Notes: generated by a model not told the origin, from the letters alone. A DNA stretch of 64,000 nt from Agromyces cerinus (GCF_016907835.1 NZ_JAFBCT010000001.1:248001-312000); one strand, 5' to 3'; numbered from the stretch's first letter, positions 9,966 to 18,232 are shown. Program-made: numbers and translations.

Positions 9966-10418
9966 ATGCGAGGAACCAAATCGACCGCCGTGTTCGTCTT
10001 CGCGAGCGCGCTGCTCCTCTCCGGCTGCGCGGCCGGCGGTGGCACGCCCTCGACAGCGGTCGCCAGTGCGTGTGCGAGCCTGCAGGACACGCTTCGGGAT
10101 GTCGCGAACGGCGCGCAGAACGCCCTCAACGGGGTGGGCGGCAGCGCCGACGAGATCCAGGCGACGCTCGAGGACTACGGCGCGCGCGCCGCTGAGCTCG
10201 CCGAGAAGGCCGACAACCCCGACGTGGCCGACGCGCTCGCCACCGTCGACGAGAAGCTCAGCGAGGCCGCGGCGTTCGCGGCGACCATTCCCACCGATGC
10301 CGACGGTGCGCTCGCGCCCGATCCCGATGCGCTGGCCGAGCAGCAGGCCGCGATCCAGGAAGCGGCCGACAAGGTCAAGGCCGTGTGCGTCGAGCCGACC
10401 GAGTCCGGCGGATACTGA
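9966..10418 (+). CDS. Putative lipoprotein, helical
   Basis: 150 aa. Signal peptide with lipobox LLSGC (Cys near 20) predicts lipid anchoring on the outer face of the membrane. The mature part is helical and Ala/Asp/Glu-rich (EIQATLEDYGARAAELAEKADNPDVADALATVDEKLSEAAAF), with a Cys near each end (CASLQDTL, VKAVCVEP) that may form a disulfide. No family recognised. GGGGA about 10 nt before ATG 9966 is a weak ribosome-binding site. Confidence 0.72.
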   Translation: MRGTKSTAVFVFASALLLSGCAAGGGTPSTAVASACASLQDTLRDVANGAQNALNGVGGSADEIQATLEDYGARAAELAEKADNPDVADALATVDEKLSEAAAFAATIPTDADGALAPDPDALAEQQAAIQEAADKVKAVCVEPTESGGY

Positions 10419-10508
10419 CCCGGGGCGTTGCTCGCGTGTCGGGACCGGAACCGTCGGACAGGTGGTCATCACCCGCCCGCATCCGAACTGCGTGAGAGGA
10501 CGCGCTGG

Positions 10509-11015
10509 TCAGGCTGGCGTTCGCCACCGGCGGAGTGGCGGGAGTAGATGCATAGTGGCGAATGCGAGCACCAAGAGCGACGGCAGGAAGACTCGCGTGT
10601 CGGGTTCATAGCCGTCTGTCGAGGGCCAGTCGGCGGTTTCGGGGTAGTGGACCGGGCCTGCGTCGCCCACGAAGAACGACAGGAGGACCCCGGCCGCAGC
10701 TAGTCCGAATAGCGCGAGCGACCAAGCCGCGTGTCGAAACCACCACCGGCGCACCGATGAAGCGATCCGGAGAGGGAGGCCGACGACGAACACCAGGATG
10801 GTGAGCTGAGCGGAGTAGATCGCGAAACCGATGACCTGCAAACCCTCTGTGTACGCGCCCCCGATGACCGTCCAAGCGGCAATCGCCACGTACGTGATCA
10901 AGCCAGTGAGAAACACGTGCGCCGGCAACAGAGCCCACGCCACGGCGGCGATATTCGAGGCTCGCTGCTCAACCACGGCAGGTTCCAGAGGTTGCAGCTG
11001 ATCTTGGTCAGACAC
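10509..11015 (-). CDS. Integral membrane protein, about four transmembrane segments
   Basis: 168 aa. Hydrophobic segments lie near 22-45 (AVAWALLPAHVFLTGLITYVAIAAW), 55-80, 95-115 (WSLALFGLAAAGVLLSFFVG) and 140-158. No motif recognised. GTG 11015 is chosen as start because TACAAT, a near-consensus -10 hexamer, precedes it by 6 nt; an ATG at 11054 would put this promoter inside the gene. Codon use is somewhat less GC-biased than the neighbours (more A/T third positions here and in the next gene). Confidence 0.68.
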   Translation of the reverse strand: MSDQDQLQPLEPAVVEQRASNIAAVAWALLPAHVFLTGLITYVAIAAWTVIGGAYTEGLQVIGFAIYSAQLTILVFVVGLPLRIASSVRRWWFRHAAWSLALFGLAAAGVLLSFFVGDAGPVHYPETADWPSTDGYEPDTRVFLPSLLVLAFATMHLLPPLRRWRTPA

Positions 11016-11121
11016 AGTCGAATTGTATTGCTGCGCCTTCGTGATGCCGAGCAATGCTCGTGCCGCTCATCGGCGACCGCTTCGGTGCTGAACGGTGACG
11101 AACCCGTGGCTCTCGCAGGAT

Positions 11122-11592
11122 TCAGACGGTCTCCACCGGCAGTTCGGCCAAGGGGATCTGCGTGCCCCCCGCGCCGTCTTGCCAGACGATGGCACTGATC
11201 CGCCAACCATCTGACGTGCGTACGAAGTGAGCTGCCTTCCTGCCCCAGCCGTCGGCAGGCAGGCCGTCGAGGGTGCCTGATTTGCTGTACAGGCTCCAAC
11301 GCTGCGCGATGTCTCCGAAGATCTGCGTGTCAGCGGTGACTTCCCGCTCGGAGAATCCCAGCAGTCGCCCGCTGTTCAAGAGGGCCTCTCGCGGTTCGAT
11401 GAAGCTCTCCACGTCATACCGATTGGTCGCCCCATTCGCGGCGACCGCAATGATGGTGGCGCCGGGAAGGAACAGCTGTCGAAGGTCTGTGAGATCGACC
11501 GGCTTCAGATCGAATGAGGAGAACGCGGAGAAGAAGGCGAACGCGATCGAGTCGAGCTCCATCTCATCCCGCGCCAGTTGGTGAATGGGCAT
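11122..11592 (-). CDS. SnoaL/NTF2-like protein
   Basis: 156 aa, a single alpha+beta cone of the NTF2/SnoaL-like type. Matching phrases are FAFFSAFSSFDLKPVDLTDLRQLFLPGATII, a central segment AQRWSLYSKSG and the final strand GWRISAIVWQDG, as in DUF4440-like proteins. No catalytic residues can be assigned. ATG 11592 has GGAGG a few nt upstream. The gene and its downstream neighbour (10509-11015) use more A/T-ending codons than the rest of the window, which may point to a more recent arrival. Confidence 0.66.
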   Translation of the reverse strand: MPIHQLARDEMELDSIAFAFFSAFSSFDLKPVDLTDLRQLFLPGATIIAVAANGATNRYDVESFIEPREALLNSGRLLGFSEREVTADTQIFGDIAQRWSLYSKSGTLDGLPADGWGRKAAHFVRTSDGWRISAIVWQDGAGGTQIPLAELPVETV

Positions 11593-11698
11593 TCGGCCTC
11601 CGATACTGACGTGGCATCCGCGGAGCAGCCGCCCAGCGCGCGATCAGTGAGCATATTACTCACCGCGCACCACGTCGATGCTCGATGCTCGCTCGTGA

Positions 11699-11754
11699 GC
11701 GTCAGGCGTCAGGCGTCAGGCGTCAGGCGTCAGGCGTCAGGCGTCAGGCGTCTG
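11699..11754. repeat. Heptanucleotide tandem repeat (GCGTCAG), seven perfect copies
   Basis: Seven perfect units at 11699-11747 plus one variant unit (GCGTCTG, 11748-11754). The stop codon of the SMR gene (11744-11746) lies in the array and the variant unit encodes its last residues. The minus-strand unit contains TGA, so slippage would hardly change the protein, only the 3' untranslated part. Confidence 0.95.
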
Positions 11755-12112
11755 GCATCGGCAGCGCACCCGCAGCCTCGGCCTCGCGCTCCTCACGTGA
11801 ATGCACGAGCTTCAGCCCGATCACGCATCCGATGATGCCGGCGAGGAAGATCACCTTCAGCACGCTCGCCGACTCGCCGCCGAAGGTGATGGCGTAGGTC
11901 ACGGTGAGCGCGGCGCCGAGGCCGGTCCATACCGCGTAGGCGGTGCCGATCGGGATGCCTCGCATGGCGTAGGCGAGGCCCGCCATGCTGCCGACGAGAG
12001 CGACGAAGAACACGATCGTCGGAACGAGTTCGGAGAACCCGTCGGAGTAGCCGAGTGCGGTCGCCCAGACGGCCTCGAGCACGGCGCTCACGATCAGGAC
12101 GGGCCAGTACAT
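11744..12112 (-). CDS. Small multidrug resistance (SMR) exporter, SugE/Gdx-like, subunit 2 of a pair
   Basis: 122 aa, four transmembrane helices. The conserved glutamate of SMR proteins is in VLEAVWATAL (about 13), and the SugE/Gdx signature GTAYAVWTGLGAALT is near 58-72. It starts 1 nt after the stop of the upstream SMR gene, so the two are one operon and probably a heterodimer, as in YkkCD or EbrAB. Signature residues favour guanidinium-type export over drug export, which is inference. The C-terminal tail is about 15 residues longer than usual and ends in a heptanucleotide repeat. Confidence 0.9.
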   Translation of the reverse strand: MYWPVLIVSAVLEAVWATALGYSDGFSELVPTIVFFVALVGSMAGLAYAMRGIPIGTAYAVWTGLGAALTVTYAITFGGESASVLKVIFLAGIIGCVIGLKLVHSREEREAEAAGALPMPDA

Positions 12113-12113
12113 G

Positions 12114-12434
12114 TCAGGCCTCCCCGACGATCTTCAGCCCGATGACGCACCCGATGATGCCGAGCAGGAGGAGCACCTTCACGACGCTCGCGCGCTCCCC
12201 GCCGAAGATCATCGCGTAGGCGACCGTGAGTACGGCGCCGATGCCGACCCAGACGGCGTAGGCGGTGCCGACCGGGATGGTGGTCATCGCGAAGGCGAGC
12301 CCGGCCATGCTGAGCACGAGCGCGACGACGAAGAGCGCGGTCGGCCAGGGGCGCCGGAAGTTCTTCGACGCGCCGAGCGCCGTCGCCCACACGGCTTCCA
12401 GCACGCCCGAGGCGATGAGGATCACCCAGTCCAT
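12114..12434 (-). CDS. SMR exporter, SugE/Gdx-like, subunit 1 of a pair
   Basis: 106 aa, typical SMR length. Four helices, the conserved Glu in GVLEAVWATAL, signature GTAYAVWVGIGAVLTVAYAMIFGGE and end LGIIGCVIGLKIVGEA. It is the first gene of the pair. TAGGCT about 60 nt upstream is the likely -10. The leader can form a stem (CTCGCG/CGCGAG), but I could not match it to a known guanidine riboswitch. Confidence 0.9.
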   Translation of the reverse strand: MDWVILIASGVLEAVWATALGASKNFRRPWPTALFVVALVLSMAGLAFAMTTIPVGTAYAVWVGIGAVLTVAYAMIFGGERASVVKVLLLLGIIGCVIGLKIVGEA

Positions 12435-12753
12435 CGTGGTCCTTCCCCCGGAGCCTCGCGAAGCGCACCCACGGCGCCGTGCCCGCGAGCCTAGACCTTC
12501 CGGTCGGCTGCGCAAAGCACCGACGACGGGCTTCGACGAGGGCGCGCCGCGGCGGCGGCGATTGGGGGCTCGGCAGTGCCGCCGCGACGCGCGGAACCGC
12601 AGGGGGAACGGCTCGGAAGCAGTCTGGCTTCCGTCATGGCCGGCGGCAACGAATCGAGGCGGATGTCCCGTGTGCACTCGCTCTCATGACGCGGTATGAC
12701 GCGACCCGGAGGAAACCCTCCGGGACCAGCCGGTCACGCCCGCCGTGCCGGGC
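12435..12753. other. Intergenic stretch before the SMR pair
   Basis: Holds the putative SMR promoter (TAGGCT on the minus strand, about 12490) and its structured leader. An 8-bp hairpin CCCGGAGG/CCTCCGGG (12705-12724) may end transcription of the gene at 12754. I see no protein-coding gene between them. Confidence 0.5.
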
Positions 12754-13098
12754 TCAGCTCGGCCCGCCGCCGAGGTCGCCGAAGAGGAATCCCGATTCGC
12801 GCTCGCGCGCGCGGCGTTCGATCTCCATCGGGTCGAGTTCGACCACGTCGTCGCCCGCGACCCCGTCGGCGAGCGCCGCATCGGTGAGCACCGGCGCGGC
12901 CTTCGCCTCCTGCTTCAGGCGCTGCTTCGCGGTGCGCTCGACGAGCACGGGCACGAAGTCGCGCACGGGGTTGCCCTCGAGTTCGACGTGAGCCGCCTCG
13001 ACGACGGCGGCGATGTGGTCGCGGGGCAGGTCGGGGAACCGGCCGACGAGCCGGTCGATCACCTCGCCGACGGCGCGTGCTTCCTCCGTGTGGTCCAT
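12754..13098 (-). CDS. Three-helix-bundle dimerisation-domain protein
   Basis: 114 aa. Residues 1-60 (EVIDRLVGRFPDLPRDHIAAVVEAAHVELEGNPVRDFVPVLVER) match the small three-helix bundle found in many actinobacterial proteins that dimerise; partner unknown. The C-terminal half is acidic and ends in a Gly-rich tail. ATG 13098 is chosen because the domain begins right after it; a longer reading to 13206 adds only low-complexity residues. Confidence 0.72.
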   Translation of the reverse strand: MDHTEEARAVGEVIDRLVGRFPDLPRDHIAAVVEAAHVELEGNPVRDFVPVLVERTAKQRLKQEAKAAPVLTDAALADGVAGDDVVELDPMEIERRARERESGFLFGDLGGGPS

Positions 13099-13162
13099 AT
13101 CGCAAGTCTCATCGCCAGTGGTCGGCACAGCAAGACCCAGATGCGGGTCGGATGGCGCGGGC

Positions 13163-14236
13163 TCACCACCCGCCGCGGGTCGGCGTGTGCCCGTCGCGCG
13201 CGTCATCGGGCATCGGCATCTCGGCCCGCAGCCCGAGCAGGCGGATCGGTCGGTCTGGCTCGATGCGCCCGACGAGCTCGAGCACGCGTCCGATCACCAC
13301 CGCACGCTCGTCTGTCGATGGGATCTTCTTCGTGAACACCCTGGTGATGAACGGCGCGTAGCGCACCTTGAGCGTCAGCCCGATCACCGGCCGGCCCTCG
13401 GCGGCGACGTCGTCGAGCACGTGCTCGGCCAACTCGCGCACGGCGTCCTCGATCTGCGACGGCTCGGTGAGGTCCTGCTGGTACGTCGTCTCGCGGCTGT
13501 GTCCGCGAGCGACCCAGGGCGTGTCGTCGACGATGTCGGAGCCCTCGCCCCGCCCGAGCTCGGCGTACCAGGGACCCATGCGCGGCCCGAACTCGGCGGC
13601 CAGGGCGTCGGGAACGGCTGCGGCCAACTCGGCGACCGTCGTGATGCCGAGCCCGGCCAGCCGGCGCGAGATCTTCGTGCCGACACCCCAGAGTTCGATC
13701 GTCGGCCGATCACCCATCACTTCGAGCCAGTTCGCTGCGGTGAGCCGGAACACCCCGCGCGGCTTGCCGAACCCTGTCGCGACCTTGGCCCGCACGAGCG
13801 TGTCGCCGATGCCCACGCTGCAGTGCAGCCGGGTGCGGTCGAGCACGGCCTGCTGGATCCGCCGGGCGTACGCCTCGGGGTCTGCGGTCTCGACGCCGAC
13901 GAACGCCTCGTCCCAGCCGAGCACCTGCACGATCGCGCCCGGCTGCACGCGCAGCGTCGCCATCACTGCAGCGGATGCCTCGGCGTACGCCGCAGCGTCC
14001 ACCGGCAGGATCACGGCATCGGGCGCCTTCCGGGCGGCGATCCGCAGCGGCATCCCCGAACCGACGCCGAACTCGCGCGCCTCGTACGAGGCGGTCGAGA
14101 CGACGGCCCGTTCGCTCGGGTCGCCGCGGCCGCCGACGATGACGGGCCTGCCCGCGAGTTCGGGGCGCCGCAGCACCTCGACGGCAGCGACGAACTGGTC
14201 GAGGTCGACGTGCAGCACCCATGACGTGCGGGTCAC
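13163..14236 (-). CDS. dinB: DNA polymerase IV (Y-family)
   Basis: 357 aa translesion polymerase. The catalytic carboxylates lie in HVDLDQF (about 9-15) and GWDEAFVGV (about 105). A helix-hairpin-helix (GVGTKISRRLAGLGITTVAEL) and the little-finger domain (about 235-345) follow. The C-terminus lacks an obvious QLxLF beta-clamp motif, so clamp binding is uncertain. GTG 14236 starts the protein, with CAGACT 6 nt upstream as a possible leaderless promoter. It is divergent from the acetyltransferase gene. Confidence 0.93.
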   Translation of the reverse strand: MTRTSWVLHVDLDQFVAAVEVLRRPELAGRPVIVGGRGDPSERAVVSTASYEAREFGVGSGMPLRIAARKAPDAVILPVDAAAYAEASAAVMATLRVQPGAIVQVLGWDEAFVGVETADPEAYARRIQQAVLDRTRLHCSVGIGDTLVRAKVATGFGKPRGVFRLTAANWLEVMGDRPTIELWGVGTKISRRLAGLGITTVAELAAAVPDALAAEFGPRMGPWYAELGRGEGSDIVDDTPWVARGHSRETTYQQDLTEPSQIEDAVRELAEHVLDDVAAEGRPVIGLTLKVRYAPFITRVFTKKIPSTDERAVVIGRVLELVGRIEPDRPIRLLGLRAEMPMPDDARDGHTPTRGGW

Positions 14237-14321
14237 CCCACCAGTCTGCACCGCCCGACCCGGTGTTAGCGTGGTTGACCGGCCCGGCGGCATCCGTCGC
14301 CGGCGATGGAGGAAAGCGAGC

Positions 14322-14870
14322 GTGCGCGTGCAGCCACCGGTCGAACTCGGCGACGGCCTCGTGTTCCGTGAGCTCGCGCCCGGCGACGGCCCCGCGCTCG
14401 CCGCGGCGTACTCGCGCAACCGTGAGCATCTCGCACCCTGGGAGCCCGCGCGCTCCGAGGCGTTCTTCGACGTCGCGACGCACATCCGCGATGTCGAGGC
14501 GACGATCCTGCGGTTCGAGGCGGGCCTCGCGGTGCCGTTCGTCATCGTCGACGGCGACGAGATCGTGGGCCGCATGAACCTCTCCGACATCGTTCGCGGT
14601 GCCTTCCAGAACGCCCACCTCGGCTACTGGATCGACGCTCGCTACAACGGCCGCGGTCTCGCGACGATGGCGGTCGGCCTCGCCGTGCACGCGGCTCGCG
14701 GCATCGGCCTGCACCGGGTGCAGGCGGGCACGCTCGTGCACAATGCCGCGTCGCAGGCGGTGCTCGCGCACAACGGCTTCGAGCGGTTCGGCCTCGCCCG
14801 TCGCTACCTGCGCATCGCGGGGGAGTGGCAGGACCACGTGCTCTTCGAGCGGTTGCTCGACGAGCAGTGA
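14322..14870 (+). CDS. GNAT acetyltransferase, RimJ/RimL type
   Basis: 182 aa. Layout of ribosomal-protein N-acetyltransferases: opening strand LVFRELAPGDGPAL, LGYWIDARYNGRGLATMAVGLAVHAARG (acetyl-CoA loop near 105-115), and HRVQAGTLVHNAASQAVLAHNGFERFGLARRYLRIAGEWQDHVLFERL. The substrate could be a ribosomal protein or a small amine. GTG 14322 has GGAGGA about 9 nt upstream. A promoter-like GTGTTAGCGT at about 14266 resembles the one before the next gene. Confidence 0.85.
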   Translation: MRVQPPVELGDGLVFRELAPGDGPALAAAYSRNREHLAPWEPARSEAFFDVATHIRDVEATILRFEAGLAVPFVIVDGDEIVGRMNLSDIVRGAFQNAHLGYWIDARYNGRGLATMAVGLAVHAARGIGLHRVQAGTLVHNAASQAVLAHNGFERFGLARRYLRIAGEWQDHVLFERLLDEQ

Positions 14871-14960
14871 CGTGCCGGTGTTAGCGTTGAGCCACGCGGG
14901 CGCCGCGGACGCGACCGCGCCCCGCGCAACCCGGGACGCACGAACGCAGAGAGGAGCGAC

Positions 14961-15254
14961 ATGATCGAACTCCTCGTCGCGCTCTTCCGCGTCGCGCAGG
15001 CGTCGCTCGAGATCGCCCTCGCCTCGAACGCGCAGATGTCGGTCGTGCTCGTGGGCGTCGTCGGCGCCGCCGCGCTCGCCGTGGTCGTCGTCGCCTGCCA
15101 GTCGCTGCCCGCGATCGTCGCAGCCGACGCGAGCGGCGCCGCCACCCGGTTCCGCCAGACGGCCGACCCGTGGCGGCTCCTCGCGCAGAGCGACCCCGAC
15201 GCACCCGGGCGTGCGCGCCCCCGGGCACCGACACGCGGCCCCGCGGCCGCGTAG
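14961..15254 (+). CDS. DUF6412-like small membrane protein
   Basis: 97 aa. N-terminal amphipathic region, one strong transmembrane segment (about 27-47, MSVVLVGVVGAAALAVVVVACQ) and a Pro/Arg-rich cytoplasmic tail. Small proteins of this type precede yidC-like genes in Microbacteriaceae, as here (122 nt upstream). AGAGGAG before ATG 14961 is a good ribosome-binding site. GTGTTAGCGTTG at 14878 is the likely promoter. A role in membrane-protein insertion is inference from context. Confidence 0.66.
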   Translation: MIELLVALFRVAQASLEIALASNAQMSVVLVGVVGAAALAVVVVACQSLPAIVAADASGAATRFRQTADPWRLLAQSDPDAPGRARPRAPTRGPAAA

Positions 15255-15376
15255 CGACACGCCACCGACCCGCGCACCGCCCGTACGGGCAGCGCGCACC
15301 GCCCACTCGGGCGTGCCCTCGGCGATTCCTCGCGGCCAGACGGATCCAGTCATCCCTCTCGACCGCAAGGAACCCC

Positions 15377-16183
15377 ATGGACCTCTACGCCTTCCCGCCC
15401 ATCGCGGGCCTCCTCGACGGCGCCCACGCCGTGCTCATGGCCCTCGCCGCCCTGCTCGAACCCGTCATCGGCATCGCGAGCGCCGCGGCGGCCGTCGTGC
15501 TCGTCACCCTGCTCGTGCGCGCCGCACTCATTCCCGTCGGCATCTCGCAGGCCAAGGCCGAGCAGACTCGCTCACGCCTCGCGCCGAAGCTCGCCGCCCT
15601 GCAGAAGCAGCACAAGGCGAACCCCGAACGGCTGCAGCGCGAGACCATGAAGCTCTACGGCGACGAGGGCACGACGCCCTTCGCCGGCTGCCTGCCGATG
15701 CTCGTGCAGGCGCCGATCGTCGGCGTGATCTACGCGCTCTTCATCCTGCCCACGATCGCCGGCCACCCGAACGCGCTGCTCGAGCAGGCCTTCTTCGGCG
15801 TGCCGCTCGGCTCCAGCCTCGCGGGCCAGATCGCCACGGGCACGCTGACCCCGGCCGCGCTCGTGGTCTTCGGCGTCGTGATCGCGGGCATCGCCGTCGT
15901 CGGCGAACTCACCCGTCGCGTCTTCCAGCCGAAGCCGCCCGCCGTCGCCACGAGCCGAGCGGATGCCTCGGCGCCGAACGATGCCGCCGCGGCATCCGCT
16001 GCCCTGCTCGCCGGGCCGGGTATGGCCCGCGCCCTCGGCGCTCTGCAGTTCATCACCGCCGTGATCGCGGTCTTCGTACCGCTCGCCGCGGCGCTCTACC
16101 TGTTCGTCACGGTCGCCTGGACGCTCGTGCAGCGCACGCTGCTGCGCCGTCGCTACCCGCTCTTCGAGGTGAGAACGGCCTGA
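15377..16183 (+). CDS. yidC: YidC/Oxa1 family membrane protein insertase (paralogue)
   Basis: 268 aa. Inserts and folds membrane proteins at the cytoplasmic membrane. The YidC core is visible: first segment LLEPVIGIASAAAAVVLVTLLVRAALIPVGISQAKA, a cytoplasmic charged hairpin (RSRLAPKLAALQKQHKANPERLQRETMKLYGDEGTTPFAGCLPMLVQAPIVGVIYALF), and a last segment FVPLAAALYLFVTVAWTLVQRTLLRR. It is shorter than the housekeeping YidC and lies away from rpmH/rnpA, so it is probably a second copy. AAGGA precedes ATG 15377. Confidence 0.87.
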   Translation: MDLYAFPPIAGLLDGAHAVLMALAALLEPVIGIASAAAAVVLVTLLVRAALIPVGISQAKAEQTRSRLAPKLAALQKQHKANPERLQRETMKLYGDEGTTPFAGCLPMLVQAPIVGVIYALFILPTIAGHPNALLEQAFFGVPLGSSLAGQIATGTLTPAALVVFGVVIAGIAVVGELTRRVFQPKPPAVATSRADASAPNDAAAASAALLAGPGMARALGALQFITAVIAVFVPLAAALYLFVTVAWTLVQRTLLRRRYPLFEVRTA

Positions 16184-16290
16184 TCGGCGCAGGATCGGCG
16201 CGATATCGCATCGGCGCCACGCGGGGCAAGGGGCTTGCACCGGCCCTAGCGCGGTGGTTTCGTATGAGGTATCGAACGAAGGAGCACACC

Positions 16291-16566
16291 ATGAGTTTCC
16301 TCGCGTTTCTGATCCTCGGCCTCATCGCCGGCGCGATCGCCAAGCTGATCCTGCCGGGCAACCAGGGCGGAGGATGGTTCGTCACCCTGCTGCTCGGCGT
16401 CGTCGGGGCCCTCCTCGGCGGCTGGATCGGCAGTGCCATCTTCGGCATCGGCATGGACCAGTTCTGGGATCTCGGCACGTGGCTCCTCGCCATCGCCGGG
16501 TCGATCATCGTGCTGCTCATCTGGGGGCTCATCACCCGGGGCCGCAACAAGAGCACGGCCGCGTAG
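16291..16566 (+). CDS. GlsB/YeaQ/YmgE family stress-associated membrane protein
   Basis: 91 aa, three hydrophobic segments with the family's glycine pattern: LGLIAGAIAKLILPGNQGGGWFVTLLLGVVGALLGGWIG. Members are small membrane proteins often induced by stress; molecular role unknown. AAGGAG lies 9 nt before ATG 16291. An upstream segment with TATCGA and CCCTAGCG may hold the promoter. Confidence 0.88.
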   Translation: MSFLAFLILGLIAGAIAKLILPGNQGGGWFVTLLLGVVGALLGGWIGSAIFGIGMDQFWDLGTWLLAIAGSIIVLLIWGLITRGRNKSTAA

Positions 16567-16643
16567 CTCGACGAGACGAGCGACCGCCGCGTGTCGGCCG
16601 GTGCGACGCAGGACGCATCGCCGGCACGCGGCATCGTCGCGCC

Positions 16644-17393
16644 TCAGCCGCGCGCGCCCTCGTCGGAGAGTTGGGCGAAGCGCCGGAGCATCCGCTGGGG
16701 CTCGGTGACGGATGCCGCGGCCAGCCGTTCGCCGACCTCGCGCAGTTCGCTCGCCGGGAAGTAGCCGTGGTGGCGGTAGACCTGCGCGCGGGCGATGAAG
16801 TCGGCCGTCGAGACCTCTGGGTGGAACTGGGTCGCGTAGACGCGGGTGCCGACGCGGTAGATCTGCACGGGGCAGGCGGCCGACGACGCGAGCAGCACGG
16901 CGTCGGCCGGCAGCCGGTCGGTGGCCTCCTTGTGCCCGACGAGCGCGTCGAAGCGTTCGGGCAGCGCCCCGACGAGGGGGTCGGCCGCGCCCGCCTCGGT
17001 GAGCCGGATCTCGACCGCCTGGGCGTCTTCGCCGTACGTCGTGCCGACCTCGCCACCGAGCAGCCGGGTCAGCACGCCGATGCCGTAGCAGGTGAAGAGC
17101 AGGGGGAAGTCGGCCGCGAGCGCCTGCTCGGCGAGACGGGTGAGATCGGCCTCGACCCGGCGCTGCACCTCGTGCTTGCCGGATTCGGGCGTGGTCACGT
17201 TGAACGGGCTGCCGCCGACGACGATGCCGGCGTACCCGTCGAGCGGGAGATCGCCGAGCGGGTCGACGTCGAGTCGCACGTGCTCGAGGCGGCCGGCGTC
17301 GACGCCCATGGCACGGCGTACCGACTCGTACTCGGGCCCGACGGCCTCGACCTCGGGGCGTGCCGAGAGGAAGAGGAAGGGCTTCGAGCTCAT
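16644..17393 (-). CDS. Class I glutamine amidotransferase (GuaA-like GATase1)
   Basis: 249 aa. Nucleophile in LLFTCYGIGVLTRLLGG (Cys near 100) and the His-Glu pair in YATQFHPEVSTADF, the GATase1 triad. There is no synthetase domain, so it is a stand-alone amidotransferase or hydrolase of the GMP-synthase-like subfamily; acceptor unknown. ATG 17393 overlaps the stop of the LysR-effector gene (ATGA), and AGGAGAGG precedes it, so translation is coupled. Confidence 0.88.
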   Translation of the reverse strand: MSSKPFLFLSARPEVEAVGPEYESVRRAMGVDAGRLEHVRLDVDPLGDLPLDGYAGIVVGGSPFNVTTPESGKHEVQRRVEADLTRLAEQALAADFPLLFTCYGIGVLTRLLGGEVGTTYGEDAQAVEIRLTEAGAADPLVGALPERFDALVGHKEATDRLPADAVLLASSAACPVQIYRVGTRVYATQFHPEVSTADFIARAQVYRHHGYFPASELREVGERLAAASVTEPQRMLRRFAQLSDEGARG

Positions 17394-18127
17394 CGACCTC
17401 TCCTGCGGCTGCGCTGCTTGGCGCCCGCTCCGGTGCGCGGTGCCGGGCGGCCGCCCTTGGCGCCGCCCTTCTTTCCCTTGCCCTTGCCCTTGCCGTCACC
17501 CGACTTCGCCGCCGCGGCACGTCGCTCGGCACGTCGCTCGGCGGCGGCGAGTTTCGCGGCCTTCGCGGGCTTCATCGGCGGCGGGTCGTCGGCCGAACCG
17601 CGTGAGCTCTTGGCGCTGCGGCCACGCACGACGGCGACGAACTGCTGGATGTCCGCGTCGTCGCGCTCGCGCGGCCAGAGCAGCGAGATCTGCGTCGGCG
17701 GGGCGTCCGTCAGTGGAATCGCGACGACGTCCTTGCGGCGGTGCAGGCGGGCGACCGAGTGCGGCACGATCGCGTGGCCGGTTCCTGCCGCGACGAGTTC
17801 GATCGTCATGGCGGGGTTGGCCTGCACCGGGGCGAGCGTCTCGCCTTCGAGGTCGGCGAGCGTGAGCGACTCGGCCTCGGCCAGCGGATGCTCCTTCGGC
17901 AGCACGACGACCGCGAGCTCCTCCCAGAGCGCCACGGCGTGCATGCCCTCGGCGTCGACGGGGAGGCGCACGAACGCGATGTCGGCCTCGCCCGCGACGA
18001 GGGCGTCGAGCTGCTCGGACTCCTCGACGACGATCGCCTCGAGGGTCAGGTCGGGGCGCAGATCGTTCCACACCCGAAGCCACTTCGACGGGCTCACCCC
18101 GGCGACGTAGCGGAGTCGCAGTGTCAC
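17390..18127 (-). CDS. LysR-type substrate-binding domain without HTH, with basic C-terminal tail
   Basis: 245 aa. Residues 1-185 form a periplasmic-binding-like effector domain as in LysR regulators (LRLRYVAGVSPSKWLRVW ... ADIAFVRLPVD ... LAVVVLPKEHPLAEAESLTLADLEGETL ... PHSVARLH). The usual N-terminal helix-turn-helix is absent: upstream of GTG 18127 lies a promoter region with TACGCT, not coding sequence. The last about 60 residues are very rich in Lys, Arg, Gly and Ala. It is divergent from the DUF5997 gene and upstream of the amidotransferase (ATGA overlap). Confidence 0.85.
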   Translation of the reverse strand: MTLRLRYVAGVSPSKWLRVWNDLRPDLTLEAIVVEESEQLDALVAGEADIAFVRLPVDAEGMHAVALWEELAVVVLPKEHPLAEAESLTLADLEGETLAPVQANPAMTIELVAAGTGHAIVPHSVARLHRRKDVVAIPLTDAPPTQISLLWPRERDDADIQQFVAVVRGRSAKSSRGSADDPPPMKPAKAAKLAAAERRAERRAAAAKSGDGKGKGKGKKGGAKGGRPAPRTGAGAKQRSRRRGR

Positions 18128-18232
18128 CTCGGCCCCCGTTCCCCTGCAGCCGTGTTCAGCCTGTTCCCAGCGTAGACGATGGTCGACGGGCTCCAGGTGG
18201 GCGGAAGCGCCGGGACGGGATACGGTGAGGGA

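Noticed and set aside
12435..12500. Possible guanidine riboswitch before the SMR pair
   Set aside because: A stem and some GC-rich bulges are present, but I could not align the conserved core of any guanidine class by eye; kept only as a test to run.
13163..14590. Longer DinB start at 14590
   Set aside because: The extra 118 residues run through the promoter and the divergent acetyltransferase gene and have no Y-family similarity; GTG 14236 directly precedes the catalytic HVDLDQF motif.
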